Source of the DNA: Streptomyces sp. NBC_01689
Lineage (GTDB): Bacteria; Actinomycetota; Actinomycetes; Streptomycetales; Streptomycetaceae
Direction of reading: 5' to 3'
NCBI RefSeq assembly: GCF_036250675.1
Contig: NZ_CP109592.1
Location: forward strand, 1,612,001 to 1,676,000
DNA: 64,000 nucleotides
Part shown: piece after piece, positions 42,825 through 50,316 of the stretch
How positions within the stretch are numbered: position 1 is the stretch's first letter
How the letters are laid out: every line of letters begins with the position of its first letter
Notes under the pieces: generated by a model
Databases searched by the model: none
Told to the model about the DNA's origin: nothing
Seen by the model: only the letters and a program-made list of their open reading frames with translations
Position numbers and translations under genes: made by a program

Positions 42825-43513
42825 CCCCGGTCACCGCTGAGCTTGTACCCGACGCCGAACACCGTCAGCAGCCGTACGGGCCGGCGCGGATCCGGTTCGA
42901 TCTTCCGGCGCAGGTTCATGATGTGCACGTCGATGGCCCGCTCGGTGGAGGCCCGGTCGCTGCCGCGGGTGCGGTCCAGCAACTGCCTCCGGGAGAAGAC
43001 CCGTTCGGGCTCGGCGGTCATGGCGCGCAGGATCTCGTACTCGCCCGGCGTGCACTCCACGCGCGAGCCGTCGCAGTACACCTCGTGCCGTACCGGATCC
43101 ACGGCGATGCCCGCGGCGCGTACGACGCGGTCCTTCCCGGTGGACGTACGCCCGCTGCGCCGCAGGACCGTGCGGATCCGGGCCATCAGCTCACGGGGGC
43201 TGTACGGCTTGGTCATGTAGTCGTCCGCGCCGAGTTCCAGGCCGAGCAGGACGTCGTCCTCGGTGGAGCGGGCGGTGAGCATGAGGACCGGGATGTCGCC
43301 GTCCCTGCGCAGCACCCGGCACACCCCGAAGCCGTCGATCACCGGGAGCATCAGGTCCAGGACCACGAGGTCCGGCCTGAGGCGCCGGACCTCGTCGAGA
43401 GCGGCCCCGCCGTCGTGGACCACGGTCGCGGTGTGTCCCTCCTGCAGCAGGGAGCGGCGTATCAGCTCCGCCTGCTTCTCGTCGTCCTCCGCGACCAGCA
43501 CATGTGCGCACAC
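42821..43513 (-). CDS. OmpR-family response regulator
   Basis: 230 residues. Receiver domain with acidic pair EDD near the start, phospho-acceptor Asp in VVLDLMLPVIDG, and Lys in MTKPYSP; OmpR-type winged helix at the C-terminus (CTPGEYEILRAM, RAIDVHIMNLRRKI, VFGVGYKL). The GTG giving MCAHVLVAEDDEKQ is chosen because it gives the usual short lead before the first strand; longer frames upstream show no coding bias. First gene of the two-component operon. Target genes are unknown; the TAP-type peptidase downstream on the same strand order lies upstream of this operon. Confidence 0.93.
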   Translation of the reverse strand: MCAHVLVAEDDEKQAELIRRSLLQEGHTATVVHDGGAALDEVRRLRPDLVVLDLMLPVIDGFGVCRVLRRDGDIPVLMLTARSTEDDVLLGLELGADDYMTKPYSPRELMARIRTVLRRSGRTSTGKDRVVRAAGIAVDPVRHEVYCDGSRVECTPGEYEILRAMTAEPERVFSRRQLLDRTRGSDRASTERAIDVHIMNLRRKIEPDPRRPVRLLTVFGVGYKLSGDRG

Positions 43514-43760
43514 CCGGCCGATGGTAGGCGCCGGCGGATCGGAACGGTGCAGGTGGGAGACGCTTCCCACACGCTGACAACTTCCTGATATCCGGGTGCG
43601 AGGGTGCCCGGCGGGTGCCCGCGGTCCCGTCGCCGCCGCCGCGCGGAGTCCCGCTCGCGGGGTCGGCGCGGGCCCTCGGAGGGCGGACGAGCAGGCAGGC
43701 GGAGAAGCAGGGACGAGGCGCCCGGGTGAGGCGGGTCCGGGGCCGGTCGACGGTGTCGGT

Positions 43761-45380
43761 TCAGGAGACGGAGGCCGCTTCTCCGCCGCCGCCGGTGGCG
43801 ACGCCGCCCCGCGGTTTGGGGGCGGGGAAGGGCCTGGTGTCCTGCCGGCACGTCGCTCCGGCGGGCGGGAGGGCACCGTCGACCAGGTAGCGGCTCTCGT
43901 ACCGTCCGACGCACGCGCTGGGATTGAGCAACGCCGTGTGCCCGTACCCCTGAGCGGTGAGGAGCCGGGCGGAGGCCAGCTCCGCCGCCATCGCCCGCGC
44001 GCCCGCGTAGGGCGTGGCCGGGTCGTAGGTGGTACCGACCACCAGGAGCGGATGGGCCGTCGGCCTGTCCCACGGCCCGCGGTAGCGGTTCGCGGCGACG
44101 ACCGGCCAGGTGGCACAGGCCTCCGCCGCCCAGGCCCAGAAGCGTCCGGAGTCGCCCGCGCGCAGGGCTGCGGCCTCCTCCAGCGCGTGGTACACACCGG
44201 GGTCACGCGGAGTGGGACTCTCGGAGCACAGGATGGAGCCGGCCTGTTCGTCTCCCGTGTAGGGGACGGGCACCGGCGGCTCCGGCGACGGGGCGGCGGG
44301 CGGCGGGACGCGTCCTTGCCAGAGGTCCTGCAGCCTGCCCGCGAGGTCCGTCCAGCCCGGGTGGACGACGTAGAGGCCGCTCACCACGTCACCGACCGTC
44401 CGGCCGTACGTCCAGTCGCCCACCGGCCGCTGCCGCAGGCGCCGCATCAGCTCGTCGAACTTGTCCCGGGTCGCCCGCGCCCCGCCCGCCGAGAAGGCGC
44501 ACCCGCCCGTGGAGGCGGCCCCGCACAGGGAGAGGAACTGGTCCAGGGTCGCCGCGGCGCCGAGGTCCGAGCCGAGGCGGAGGAAGGGCGTCAGTCGGGG
44601 CTCCGCGTCGGAGGCGTGGTTCGTCCAGGCCTGCGGGTCGACGTTGCTGTCGAGGACCATGGCGCGGACCTTGCCGGGGAAGAGATTGGCGTAGGTGGCG
44701 CCGAGGAACGTGCCGTAGGAGACGCCGAGGTAGGTCAGCTGCGGGTCGCCCACCGCCTGCCGGAGCTGGTCGAGATCGCGGGCGGTGTCGGCGGTCGACA
44801 CATGACGCAGGAGGTCGGGGTCCCGCAGCTCACAGCGCCGGCCCAGATCCGCGAACGCGTCGATCCAGTCCCGCCGCTGCTTCTCGCCCACCGGGAGACC
44901 GACCGGTTTGCTCGTGCGCCAGGCGACCGCCTCCGCCGTGGTCGCGAAGCAGTTCACCGCCGTACTGTTCCCGACGCCGCGGGGATCCCAGCTGACGATG
45001 TCGAAGCGCTCCCTCACCTCGCGGGGGAAGGACTCGTAGTTCTGCGGCATCTGCACCGTCCCCGGGCCGCCCGGACCGCCGGGGTTGAAGAACAGGGTGC
45101 CCGCGCGTCGTCCGGGACCGGTCGCCCGGTGCCGGACGACGGCCAGTTCGATGGTCCGGCCACCGGGGTCGAGATGGTCCAGCGGTACCCGGGCGACCGC
45201 GCAGTCGAACTCCGGTCCGTCGGCGCACGGTTGCCAGTCCAGTCGCGGGACGGGAGCCGGGGGGAACGGCCCGCCGCCCGGAGCCGGGCCCGCCGCGACG
45301 AGGCCCGTGGCACAGAACACCGCCGACGCGATGACCATGGCCCCGCGCCGACGGCCCGCTGTGGAACCGGATATGGGCAC
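43761..45380 (-). CDS. Secreted TAP-type alpha/beta-hydrolase (tripeptidyl aminopeptidase-like)
   Basis: 539 residues from a GTG behind AAGGGGA. An N-terminal export signal (RRRGAMVIASAVFCATGLVA) precedes an alpha/beta-hydrolase: FFNPGGPGGPG oxyanion region, nucleophile GVSYGT, and the C-terminal TAP domain with HPLLVVGTTYDPATPYAGAR and His in QGYGHTALL. Streptomyces proteases of this type (SlpD/SlpE, tripeptidyl aminopeptidase) clip peptides from protein N-termini outside the cell. The tail is low-complexity Gly/Pro. The start upstream at 45488 would lose the signal-peptide geometry. Confidence 0.9.
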   Translation of the reverse strand: MPISGSTAGRRRGAMVIASAVFCATGLVAAGPAPGGGPFPPAPVPRLDWQPCADGPEFDCAVARVPLDHLDPGGRTIELAVVRHRATGPGRRAGTLFFNPGGPGGPGTVQMPQNYESFPREVRERFDIVSWDPRGVGNSTAVNCFATTAEAVAWRTSKPVGLPVGEKQRRDWIDAFADLGRRCELRDPDLLRHVSTADTARDLDQLRQAVGDPQLTYLGVSYGTFLGATYANLFPGKVRAMVLDSNVDPQAWTNHASDAEPRLTPFLRLGSDLGAAATLDQFLSLCGAASTGGCAFSAGGARATRDKFDELMRRLRQRPVGDWTYGRTVGDVVSGLYVVHPGWTDLAGRLQDLWQGRVPPPAAPSPEPPVPVPYTGDEQAGSILCSESPTPRDPGVYHALEEAAALRAGDSGRFWAWAAEACATWPVVAANRYRGPWDRPTAHPLLVVGTTYDPATPYAGARAMAAELASARLLTAQGYGHTALLNPSACVGRYESRYLVDGALPPAGATCRQDTRPFPAPKPRGGVATGGGGEAASVS

Positions 45381-45484
45381 GATCTGTCCCCTTCGACGGA
45401 GGGCCCTGCGGTCCACCCAGTCGACTCCACCCCCACCGGCGGAGCATCCACAGCTGAGCCGATGGAGTGACCCGCCCCGCCCCG

Positions 45485-45564
45485 CCACCGGCCATCAGTC
45501 ACCGGCCACCGGCCACCCGCCACCGGCCACCGGCCACCGGCCACCGGCCACCGGCCACCGGCCA
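45485..45564. repeat. Heptamer tandem repeat CACCGGC
   Basis: Six perfect 7-base copies (45521-45562) preceded by degenerate copies from 45485. The array ends 17 bases past the stop of the LacI gene (in its direction) and lies between it and the TAP-type peptidase gene. Compare the heptamer array at 9636-9676. Confidence 0.85.
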
Positions 45565-45580
45565 GGATCCCCGCGGGCCC

Positions 45581-46612
45581 TCACCTCACGCCGAGTGGCA
45601 CCCCCGGTCCGCCGTCGTGCCGTCCTCCCTCGCGCGGCGCCGCGGTGCTGGCGCGCACCACGAGCTTGGTCGGGACGAGGGTGGTCCCGTGCTCCGTCCC
45701 CTCCAGATGCATCCGCCGCAGGACACCCTCGACGCAGAGGCGTCCCACCTCGGCGAAGTCCTGGTGCACCGTGGTCAGCGGCGGGAGGAAGGACCCGGCC
45801 TCGGGGATGTCGTCGAAGCCGATGACACTGACGTCCTCGGGAATCCTCAGGCCCCGCTCGTGCAGGGCCCGCAACAGCCCGAGCGCCATCTGGTCGTTGG
45901 CGGCGAACACCGCCGTGCACTCCGGCTCGTCCGCGAGGCTCAGCCCCGCGCGGTACCCGGACTCCGCCGACCAGTCGCCCCGTACGAGGGGAGGCGCGAC
46001 GCGGCCCTCCTCCGCCAGCGCGGCGCTCCAGGCGTCGGCGCGGCGCTGCGCCGCGAACGACTCCTCCGGCCCCGCCAGGTGCCAGACCGTGCGATGGCCG
46101 AGGTCCAGCAGATGCCGTACGGCGGCACGGGCGCCCCCGGCCTGGTCGGTGTCGACCACGGCGTAGCGGTCACCGGCGTCGGAGTCGGCCACCACGACCT
46201 GCACATGGGGAGGGAGGGAGATGGTCGCCGCGTCGAGCAGGTGCACCTCCATGATGGCGATGACGGCGTCGACGGCCAGCTCACCCAGCCGGGAGAAGGC
46301 GCCCCGCACCTCGTCCTGGGTCGGGACGGCGACGGGCAGGAGCGTGACGGCGTAACCGTCCTGCGCCGCGGAGGTGGCGATCGCCTCCAGGGTGCGCATG
46401 TTGCCCGTGGTGGAGAGGTTGAAGGTGATGACGCCGATGGTGCGGAACTCACCGCGCTTCAGGGCCCGGGCCGCGCTGTTGGGCCGGTACCCCAGCTCCT
46501 TCATGGCCGCCAGCACCTGCTGCCGGGTCTCCTCGTTGACACCGTCGTAGCCGTTGGACACCCGGGACACCGTCTGCGAGGAGACGCCGGCCAGTCGCGC
46601 GACGTCCGCCAT
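45581..46612 (-). CDS. LacI-family repressor of the galactoside operon
   Basis: 343 residues from the ATG at 46612, which follows GGGAG by five bases. The N-terminal LacI helix-turn-helix is canonical (MADVARLAGVSSQTVSRVSN, then GYRPNSAARAL), followed by the periplasmic-binding-type sugar-sensing domain (IGVITFNLST to VVRAS). A longer frame from 46759 has weak codon bias, a rare TTA codon, and would make the protein unusually long, so it is rejected. Divergent from the ABC-GH42 operon with two operators between them: it should repress both directions until a galactoside-derived inducer binds. Confidence 0.9.
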   Translation of the reverse strand: MADVARLAGVSSQTVSRVSNGYDGVNEETRQQVLAAMKELGYRPNSAARALKRGEFRTIGVITFNLSTTGNMRTLEAIATSAAQDGYAVTLLPVAVPTQDEVRGAFSRLGELAVDAVIAIMEVHLLDAATISLPPHVQVVVADSDAGDRYAVVDTDQAGGARAAVRHLLDLGHRTVWHLAGPEESFAAQRRADAWSAALAEEGRVAPPLVRGDWSAESGYRAGLSLADEPECTAVFAANDQMALGLLRALHERGLRIPEDVSVIGFDDIPEAGSFLPPLTTVHQDFAEVGRLCVEGVLRRMHLEGTEHGTTLVPTKLVVRASTAAPREGGRHDGGPGVPLGVR

Positions 46613-46745
46613 GGACGCTCCCTGCGTACGACGCCCCGCCCGTTTTCCCGTGCGCGTACGGGCCCGATCCAGGTCCGTCGCCCCGCTGTCCGCAGTGCCC
46701 ACCGGTCTCCCCTGCTCCGCGAGTAACCGTTTCCTCCGGCGACTC

Positions 46746-46775
46746 TTGACCACCGACATTGGCGCAGTGTAGACA
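46746..46775 (+). promoter_or_regulatory. Promoter of the ABC-beta-galactosidase operon
   Basis: TTGACC (46746-46751), 18-base spacer, TAGACA (46770-46775); predicted start near 46782, just before operator 1. An opposing promoter for the LacI gene overlaps it: -10 TACACT (complement of 46766-46771) with TAAACA 17 bases away inside operator 1. Confidence 0.55.
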
Positions 46776-46787
46776 TGCCGCCATCAG

Positions 46788-46803
46788 ATGTTTACGTAAA
46801 CAT
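46788..46803. promoter_or_regulatory. LacI operator 1
   Basis: ATGTTTACGTAAACAT, a perfect 16-bp palindrome with central CG, the LacI-family form. It covers the region just after the operon start site and the -35 of the divergent LacI promoter. Confidence 0.8.
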
Positions 46804-46830
46804 AACAGGCCAAGCCCCTTCCCGCGGCTG

Positions 46831-46846
46831 ATGTTTACGCAAACAT
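46831..46846. promoter_or_regulatory. LacI operator 2
   Basis: ATGTTTACGCAAACAT, identical to operator 1 except for one base near the centre. The centres are 43 bp apart, about four helical turns, so both sites face the same side of the DNA and a repressor tetramer or paired dimers could occupy both. Confidence 0.75.
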
Positions 46847-46894
46847 CGCGACGGCGTGAGACGCCGGTTCCGAGATGGACGAGCGAGGAACGAC

Positions 46895-47821
46895 ATGACG
46901 ACGCTTCAACCCTCCGCGGCCGTGACCCGGCGCCCGGACAGGCCTCCGGGGAAACGGGACCGCCGCTCCTGGACAGGCTGGGGGTTCATCGGCCCCTTCG
47001 CGGTGGTCTTCGCCTTCGTCTTCCTGGCTCCGATCGCGTATTCGATCTATCTCAGCCTCTTCCGCGACAAGCTCATCGGCGGGACGTCGTTCGTCGGCCT
47101 CGACAACTACCGACAGGCGCTCCAGGACCAGCAGTTCTGGGACTCCCTGACCCGCGTCTCCCTGTTCCTGGTGATCCAGGTGCCGATCATGCTCGGCATC
47201 GCGCTGTTCGTGGCACTCGCCCTGGACAGCGGCCGCCTGTACGGCCGGGACTTCTTCCGGATCTCGATCTTCCTGCCGTACGCGGTGCCCGCCGTGGTCG
47301 CCACCCTGATGTGGGGCTTCATGTACGGCACGCGGTTCGGACTGGTGGGCGACATCAACAGCGCCTTCGGCGTCACCCTTCCCGACCCGCTCTCCTCCGA
47401 CCTGATCCTGGCGTCGATCGGCAACATCGTCACCTGGGAGTTCGTCGGCTACAACATGCTGATCTTCTACTCCGCGCTGCGGGTGATCCCGCAGTCCCTG
47501 TACGAGGCGGCGGAGATCGACGGCGCCGGGCAGCTCCGCGTCATCACGGCCATCAAACTCCCCGCGATCCGCGGCGCCCTGGTCATCGCGACGATCTTCT
47601 CGATCATCGGCAGCTTCCAGCTGTTCAACGAGCCCAGCATCCTGCGCCCGCTCGCGCGCAACGCGATCACCACGGACTACACCCCGAACTTCTATACGTA
47701 CTCACTGTCCTTCAACGGACAGCAGCACAACTACTCCGCGGCGGTCGCCATCATCATGGGGCTGATCACCATGGTCATCGCCTATGTCGTGCAGCTCCGC
47801 GGCATGCGCAAGGGAGCGTGA
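46895..47821 (+). CDS. Galactoside ABC importer permease (LacF/MalF-like)
   Basis: 308 residues, first gene of the galactoside operon. Start ATG with AGGA upstream; 48 bases after operator 2. Six-helix CUT1 permease: the first helix at about 30-52 (GFIGPFAVVFAFVFLAPIAY), and the EAA loop LYEAAEIDGAGQLRVITAIK near residue 205. No ATPase gene is in the operon. The context with a GH42 beta-galactosidase implies uptake of lactose-like or galacto-oligosaccharides. Confidence 0.93.
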   Translation: MTTLQPSAAVTRRPDRPPGKRDRRSWTGWGFIGPFAVVFAFVFLAPIAYSIYLSLFRDKLIGGTSFVGLDNYRQALQDQQFWDSLTRVSLFLVIQVPIMLGIALFVALALDSGRLYGRDFFRISIFLPYAVPAVVATLMWGFMYGTRFGLVGDINSAFGVTLPDPLSSDLILASIGNIVTWEFVGYNMLIFYSALRVIPQSLYEAAEIDGAGQLRVITAIKLPAIRGALVIATIFSIIGSFQLFNEPSILRPLARNAITTDYTPNFYTYSLSFNGQQHNYSAAVAIIMGLITMVIAYVVQLRGMRKGA

Positions 47822-47825
47822 CCCG

Positions 47826-48782
47826 ATGAGCAGCACGAGCGGCCCCGTCACGGACGGCTCCCTCTCCACCCCCGCCGGGCCGGGCGCGATCGCCACGCCC
47901 CGACTGCGTTCCTCCCGCAAGAACAAGCAGGTGTCCAGGCGCCCGAGACGCAGCATCCTGCTGACCGTGCTCACGGGCCTGATCCTGGTCTACACGGTGG
48001 TCCCCCTGCTGTGGCTCGTCATCAGCGCCACCAAGACCCAGGAAGGGCTCGCCCACTCGTCCGGACTGTGGTTCAGCCACAAGTTCGCCCTCTGGAGCAA
48101 CGTCCACGACACGTTCACGTACCACGACGGCATCTTCGTCCGGTGGTTGCTGAACACCCTGCTGTACGTGGTGCTGGGGGCCGGCGGTGCCACCCTCCTC
48201 GCGATCCTCGGCGGCTACGCGCTGGCGAAGTTCCGGTTCCCGGGGAAACGCGCCGTCTTCGCCGTGGTCATCGGCGCCGTGGCCGTCCCCGGCACGGCCC
48301 TCGCGGTCCCGACCTTCCTGATGTTCAGCAAGATGGGGCTGACCGACACGCCCTGGGCGGTGATCATCCCCTCGCTCGTGTCGCCCTTCGGTCTGTATCT
48401 GATGTGGGTCTTCGCCAGTGAGGCCATCCCCACCGAACTGCTGGAGGCCGCCCGCATCGACGGAGCGGGCGAGATCCGCACCTTCTTCCAGGTGGCCCTG
48501 CCCCTGCTCGCCCCCGGCACGGTGACCGTCCTGCTGTTCACCACCGTCGCGACCTGGAACAACTACTTCCTGCCGTTGATCATGCTCAAGGATCCGAAGT
48601 GGTATCCGCTGACCCTCGGTCTGGACGCGTGGAACTCCCAGGCCCAGACCATCGGCGGCGACGTGATCTTCAATCTGGTGATCACCGGTTCGCTGCTCAC
48701 CATCGTGCCGCTGATCGCCGCGTTCCTGCTGCTGCAGAAGTACTGGCAGTCGGGCCTCGCCGCCGGAAGCGTCAAGGAATGA
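47826..48782 (+). CDS. Galactoside ABC importer permease (LacG/MalG-like)
   Basis: 318 residues, four bases after the previous stop. After a 45-residue basic, Ser/Pro-rich cytoplasmic tail come six helices. EAA loop LLEAARIDGAGEIRTFFQVA near residue 213. The unusually long N-terminal tail is typical of some Streptomyces MalG proteins. It completes the membrane channel with the preceding permease. Confidence 0.93.
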   Translation: MSSTSGPVTDGSLSTPAGPGAIATPRLRSSRKNKQVSRRPRRSILLTVLTGLILVYTVVPLLWLVISATKTQEGLAHSSGLWFSHKFALWSNVHDTFTYHDGIFVRWLLNTLLYVVLGAGGATLLAILGGYALAKFRFPGKRAVFAVVIGAVAVPGTALAVPTFLMFSKMGLTDTPWAVIIPSLVSPFGLYLMWVFASEAIPTELLEAARIDGAGEIRTFFQVALPLLAPGTVTVLLFTTVATWNNYFLPLIMLKDPKWYPLTLGLDAWNSQAQTIGGDVIFNLVITGSLLTIVPLIAAFLLLQKYWQSGLAAGSVKE

Positions 48783-48875
48783 CCCGGGGCCGGACCCCCG
48801 TGGCCCGGCCTCCTTCCTTCTCCCCGTGTCCCACCCATGAAGAAGTCCCGCCCACGAAGAAGTGGAAGCACCTCC

Positions 48876-50216
48876 ATGCGTAGAACCACCGGCCGCCTGC
48901 TGCGCGGCTTCACCGTCCTCTCCGTCCTCGCCCTGGGGGCGACCGCCTGCGGCGGCTCCGACGACAGCAGCTCCGGTCAGAAGGCGGTCTCCGCCACGGA
49001 CATCCAGGCGGCCCTCAAGAAGGGCGGGTCGGTCACGGTCTGGGCCTGGGAGCCCACGCTGAAGACGGTCGTCGCCGACTTCGAGAAGAAGTACCCCAAG
49101 GTCAAGATCAACCTGGTCGGCGACCGGTCCGGCGACAAGCACTACACCGCCCTGTCGAACGCGATCGCGGCCGGCAAGGGCGTCCCCGACGTCGCCCAGG
49201 TCGAGTACTTCGCGCTGAGCCAGTACTCCCTCACCAAGGGCCTCAGCGACCTGGCCCCGTACGGCGCCGGCAAGCTCGCCGCCAAGTACACCCCGGGCCC
49301 CTGGAACGCCGTGAGCGACGGTGACAAGGTCTACGGCCTGCCGATGGACTCCGGCCCGATGGCGATGTTCTACAACAAGAAGGTCTTCGACAAGTACAAG
49401 ATCGCCGTCCCGACCACCTGGGACGAGTACGTCGACGCGGCCCGCAAGCTGCACAAGGCCGACCCCAAGGCGTACATCGCCAACGACGCCGGCGACGCGG
49501 GCTTCACCACCAGCATGCTGTGGCAGGCCGGTTCGCGCCCCTACAAGGTCGACGGCACCAAGGTGGCGGTCAACTTCGAGGACGCGGGCGCCAAGAAGTA
49601 CACGGACACCTGGCAGAAGCTCATCGACGAGAAGCTTCTCGCGCCCATCAACGGCTGGACCGACGACTGGTACAAGGGCCTCGGCGACGGCACCATCGCC
49701 ACCCTGACGACCGGCGCCTGGATGCCCGCCAACTTCGTCTCCGGAGTGCCGAACGCCTCAGGTGACTGGCGCGCGGCCCCGATGCCGCAGTGGACCGAGG
49801 GCGACAAGACGACCGCGGAGAACGGCGGCAGCTCCCTCGCCCTGCCCGCGCTGGGCAAGAACAAGGAACTCGCCTACGCGTTCGTGGAGTACGCCGACTC
49901 CGGTGCCGGCGTGCAGAGCCGCATCAAGGAGGGCGCGTTCCCGGCGACCAAGGCCGAACTCCAGTCCGCCGACTTCCAGAACATCAAGTTCGACTACTTC
50001 GGTGGCCAGCAGGCCAACAAGATCTTCGCCGAGTCCGCCGCGAACGTCGGCAGCGACTGGTCGTACCTGCCCTTCCAGCAGTACGCCAACTCGATCTTCA
50101 ACGACACCGTCGGCAAGGCCTACATCTCCGGCACCAAGCTGGCCGCGGGCCTGAAGTCCTGGCAGGACGCCTCGATCAAGTACGGCAACGAGCAGGGCTT
50201 CACCGTCGAGAAGTAA
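48876..50216 (+). CDS. Galactoside-binding lipoprotein of the ABC importer
   Basis: 446 residues. Start MRRTTGRLLRG is chosen over an ATG at 48837: GGAAG lies upstream and the signal peptide then has normal length. Lipobox LGATAC-GGS anchors it outside the membrane. The rest is a family 1 extracellular solute-binding protein (VTVWAWEPTLKTVVADFEKK, then DVAQVEYFAL, GLPMDSGPMAMFYNK). Probably binds beta-galactosides, from context. A 16-bp hairpin follows at once, before the GH42 gene. Confidence 0.93.
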   Translation: MRRTTGRLLRGFTVLSVLALGATACGGSDDSSSGQKAVSATDIQAALKKGGSVTVWAWEPTLKTVVADFEKKYPKVKINLVGDRSGDKHYTALSNAIAAGKGVPDVAQVEYFALSQYSLTKGLSDLAPYGAGKLAAKYTPGPWNAVSDGDKVYGLPMDSGPMAMFYNKKVFDKYKIAVPTTWDEYVDAARKLHKADPKAYIANDAGDAGFTTSMLWQAGSRPYKVDGTKVAVNFEDAGAKKYTDTWQKLIDEKLLAPINGWTDDWYKGLGDGTIATLTTGAWMPANFVSGVPNASGDWRAAPMPQWTEGDKTTAENGGSSLALPALGKNKELAYAFVEYADSGAGVQSRIKEGAFPATKAELQSADFQNIKFDYFGGQQANKIFAESAANVGSDWSYLPFQQYANSIFNDTVGKAYISGTKLAAGLKSWQDASIKYGNEQGFTVEK

Positions 50217-50222
50217 GCACAC

Positions 50223-50263
50223 GGGGGCTGCCGCCGAGAAGCGGACGCTCGGCGGCAGCCCCC
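50223..50263 (+). terminator. Intra-operon hairpin between binding protein and beta-galactosidase
   Basis: Perfect 16-base arms (50223-50238 and 50248-50263) with a 9-base loop, starting 6 bases after the lipoprotein stop. It could partially terminate transcription or protect the 3' end of the upstream message, raising binding protein over enzyme. Confidence 0.65.
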
Positions 50264-50316
50264 GGTACCCACCACGCACCATGCGCCACCCCGTGCAGCA
50301 CATCGGAAGGACCGCC

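Noticed and set aside
46613..46759. Longer N-terminus for the LacI repressor
   Set aside because: Weak third-position GC, one TTA codon, no ribosome site, and it would exceed normal LacI length; the ATG at 46612 has GGGAG at ideal spacing.
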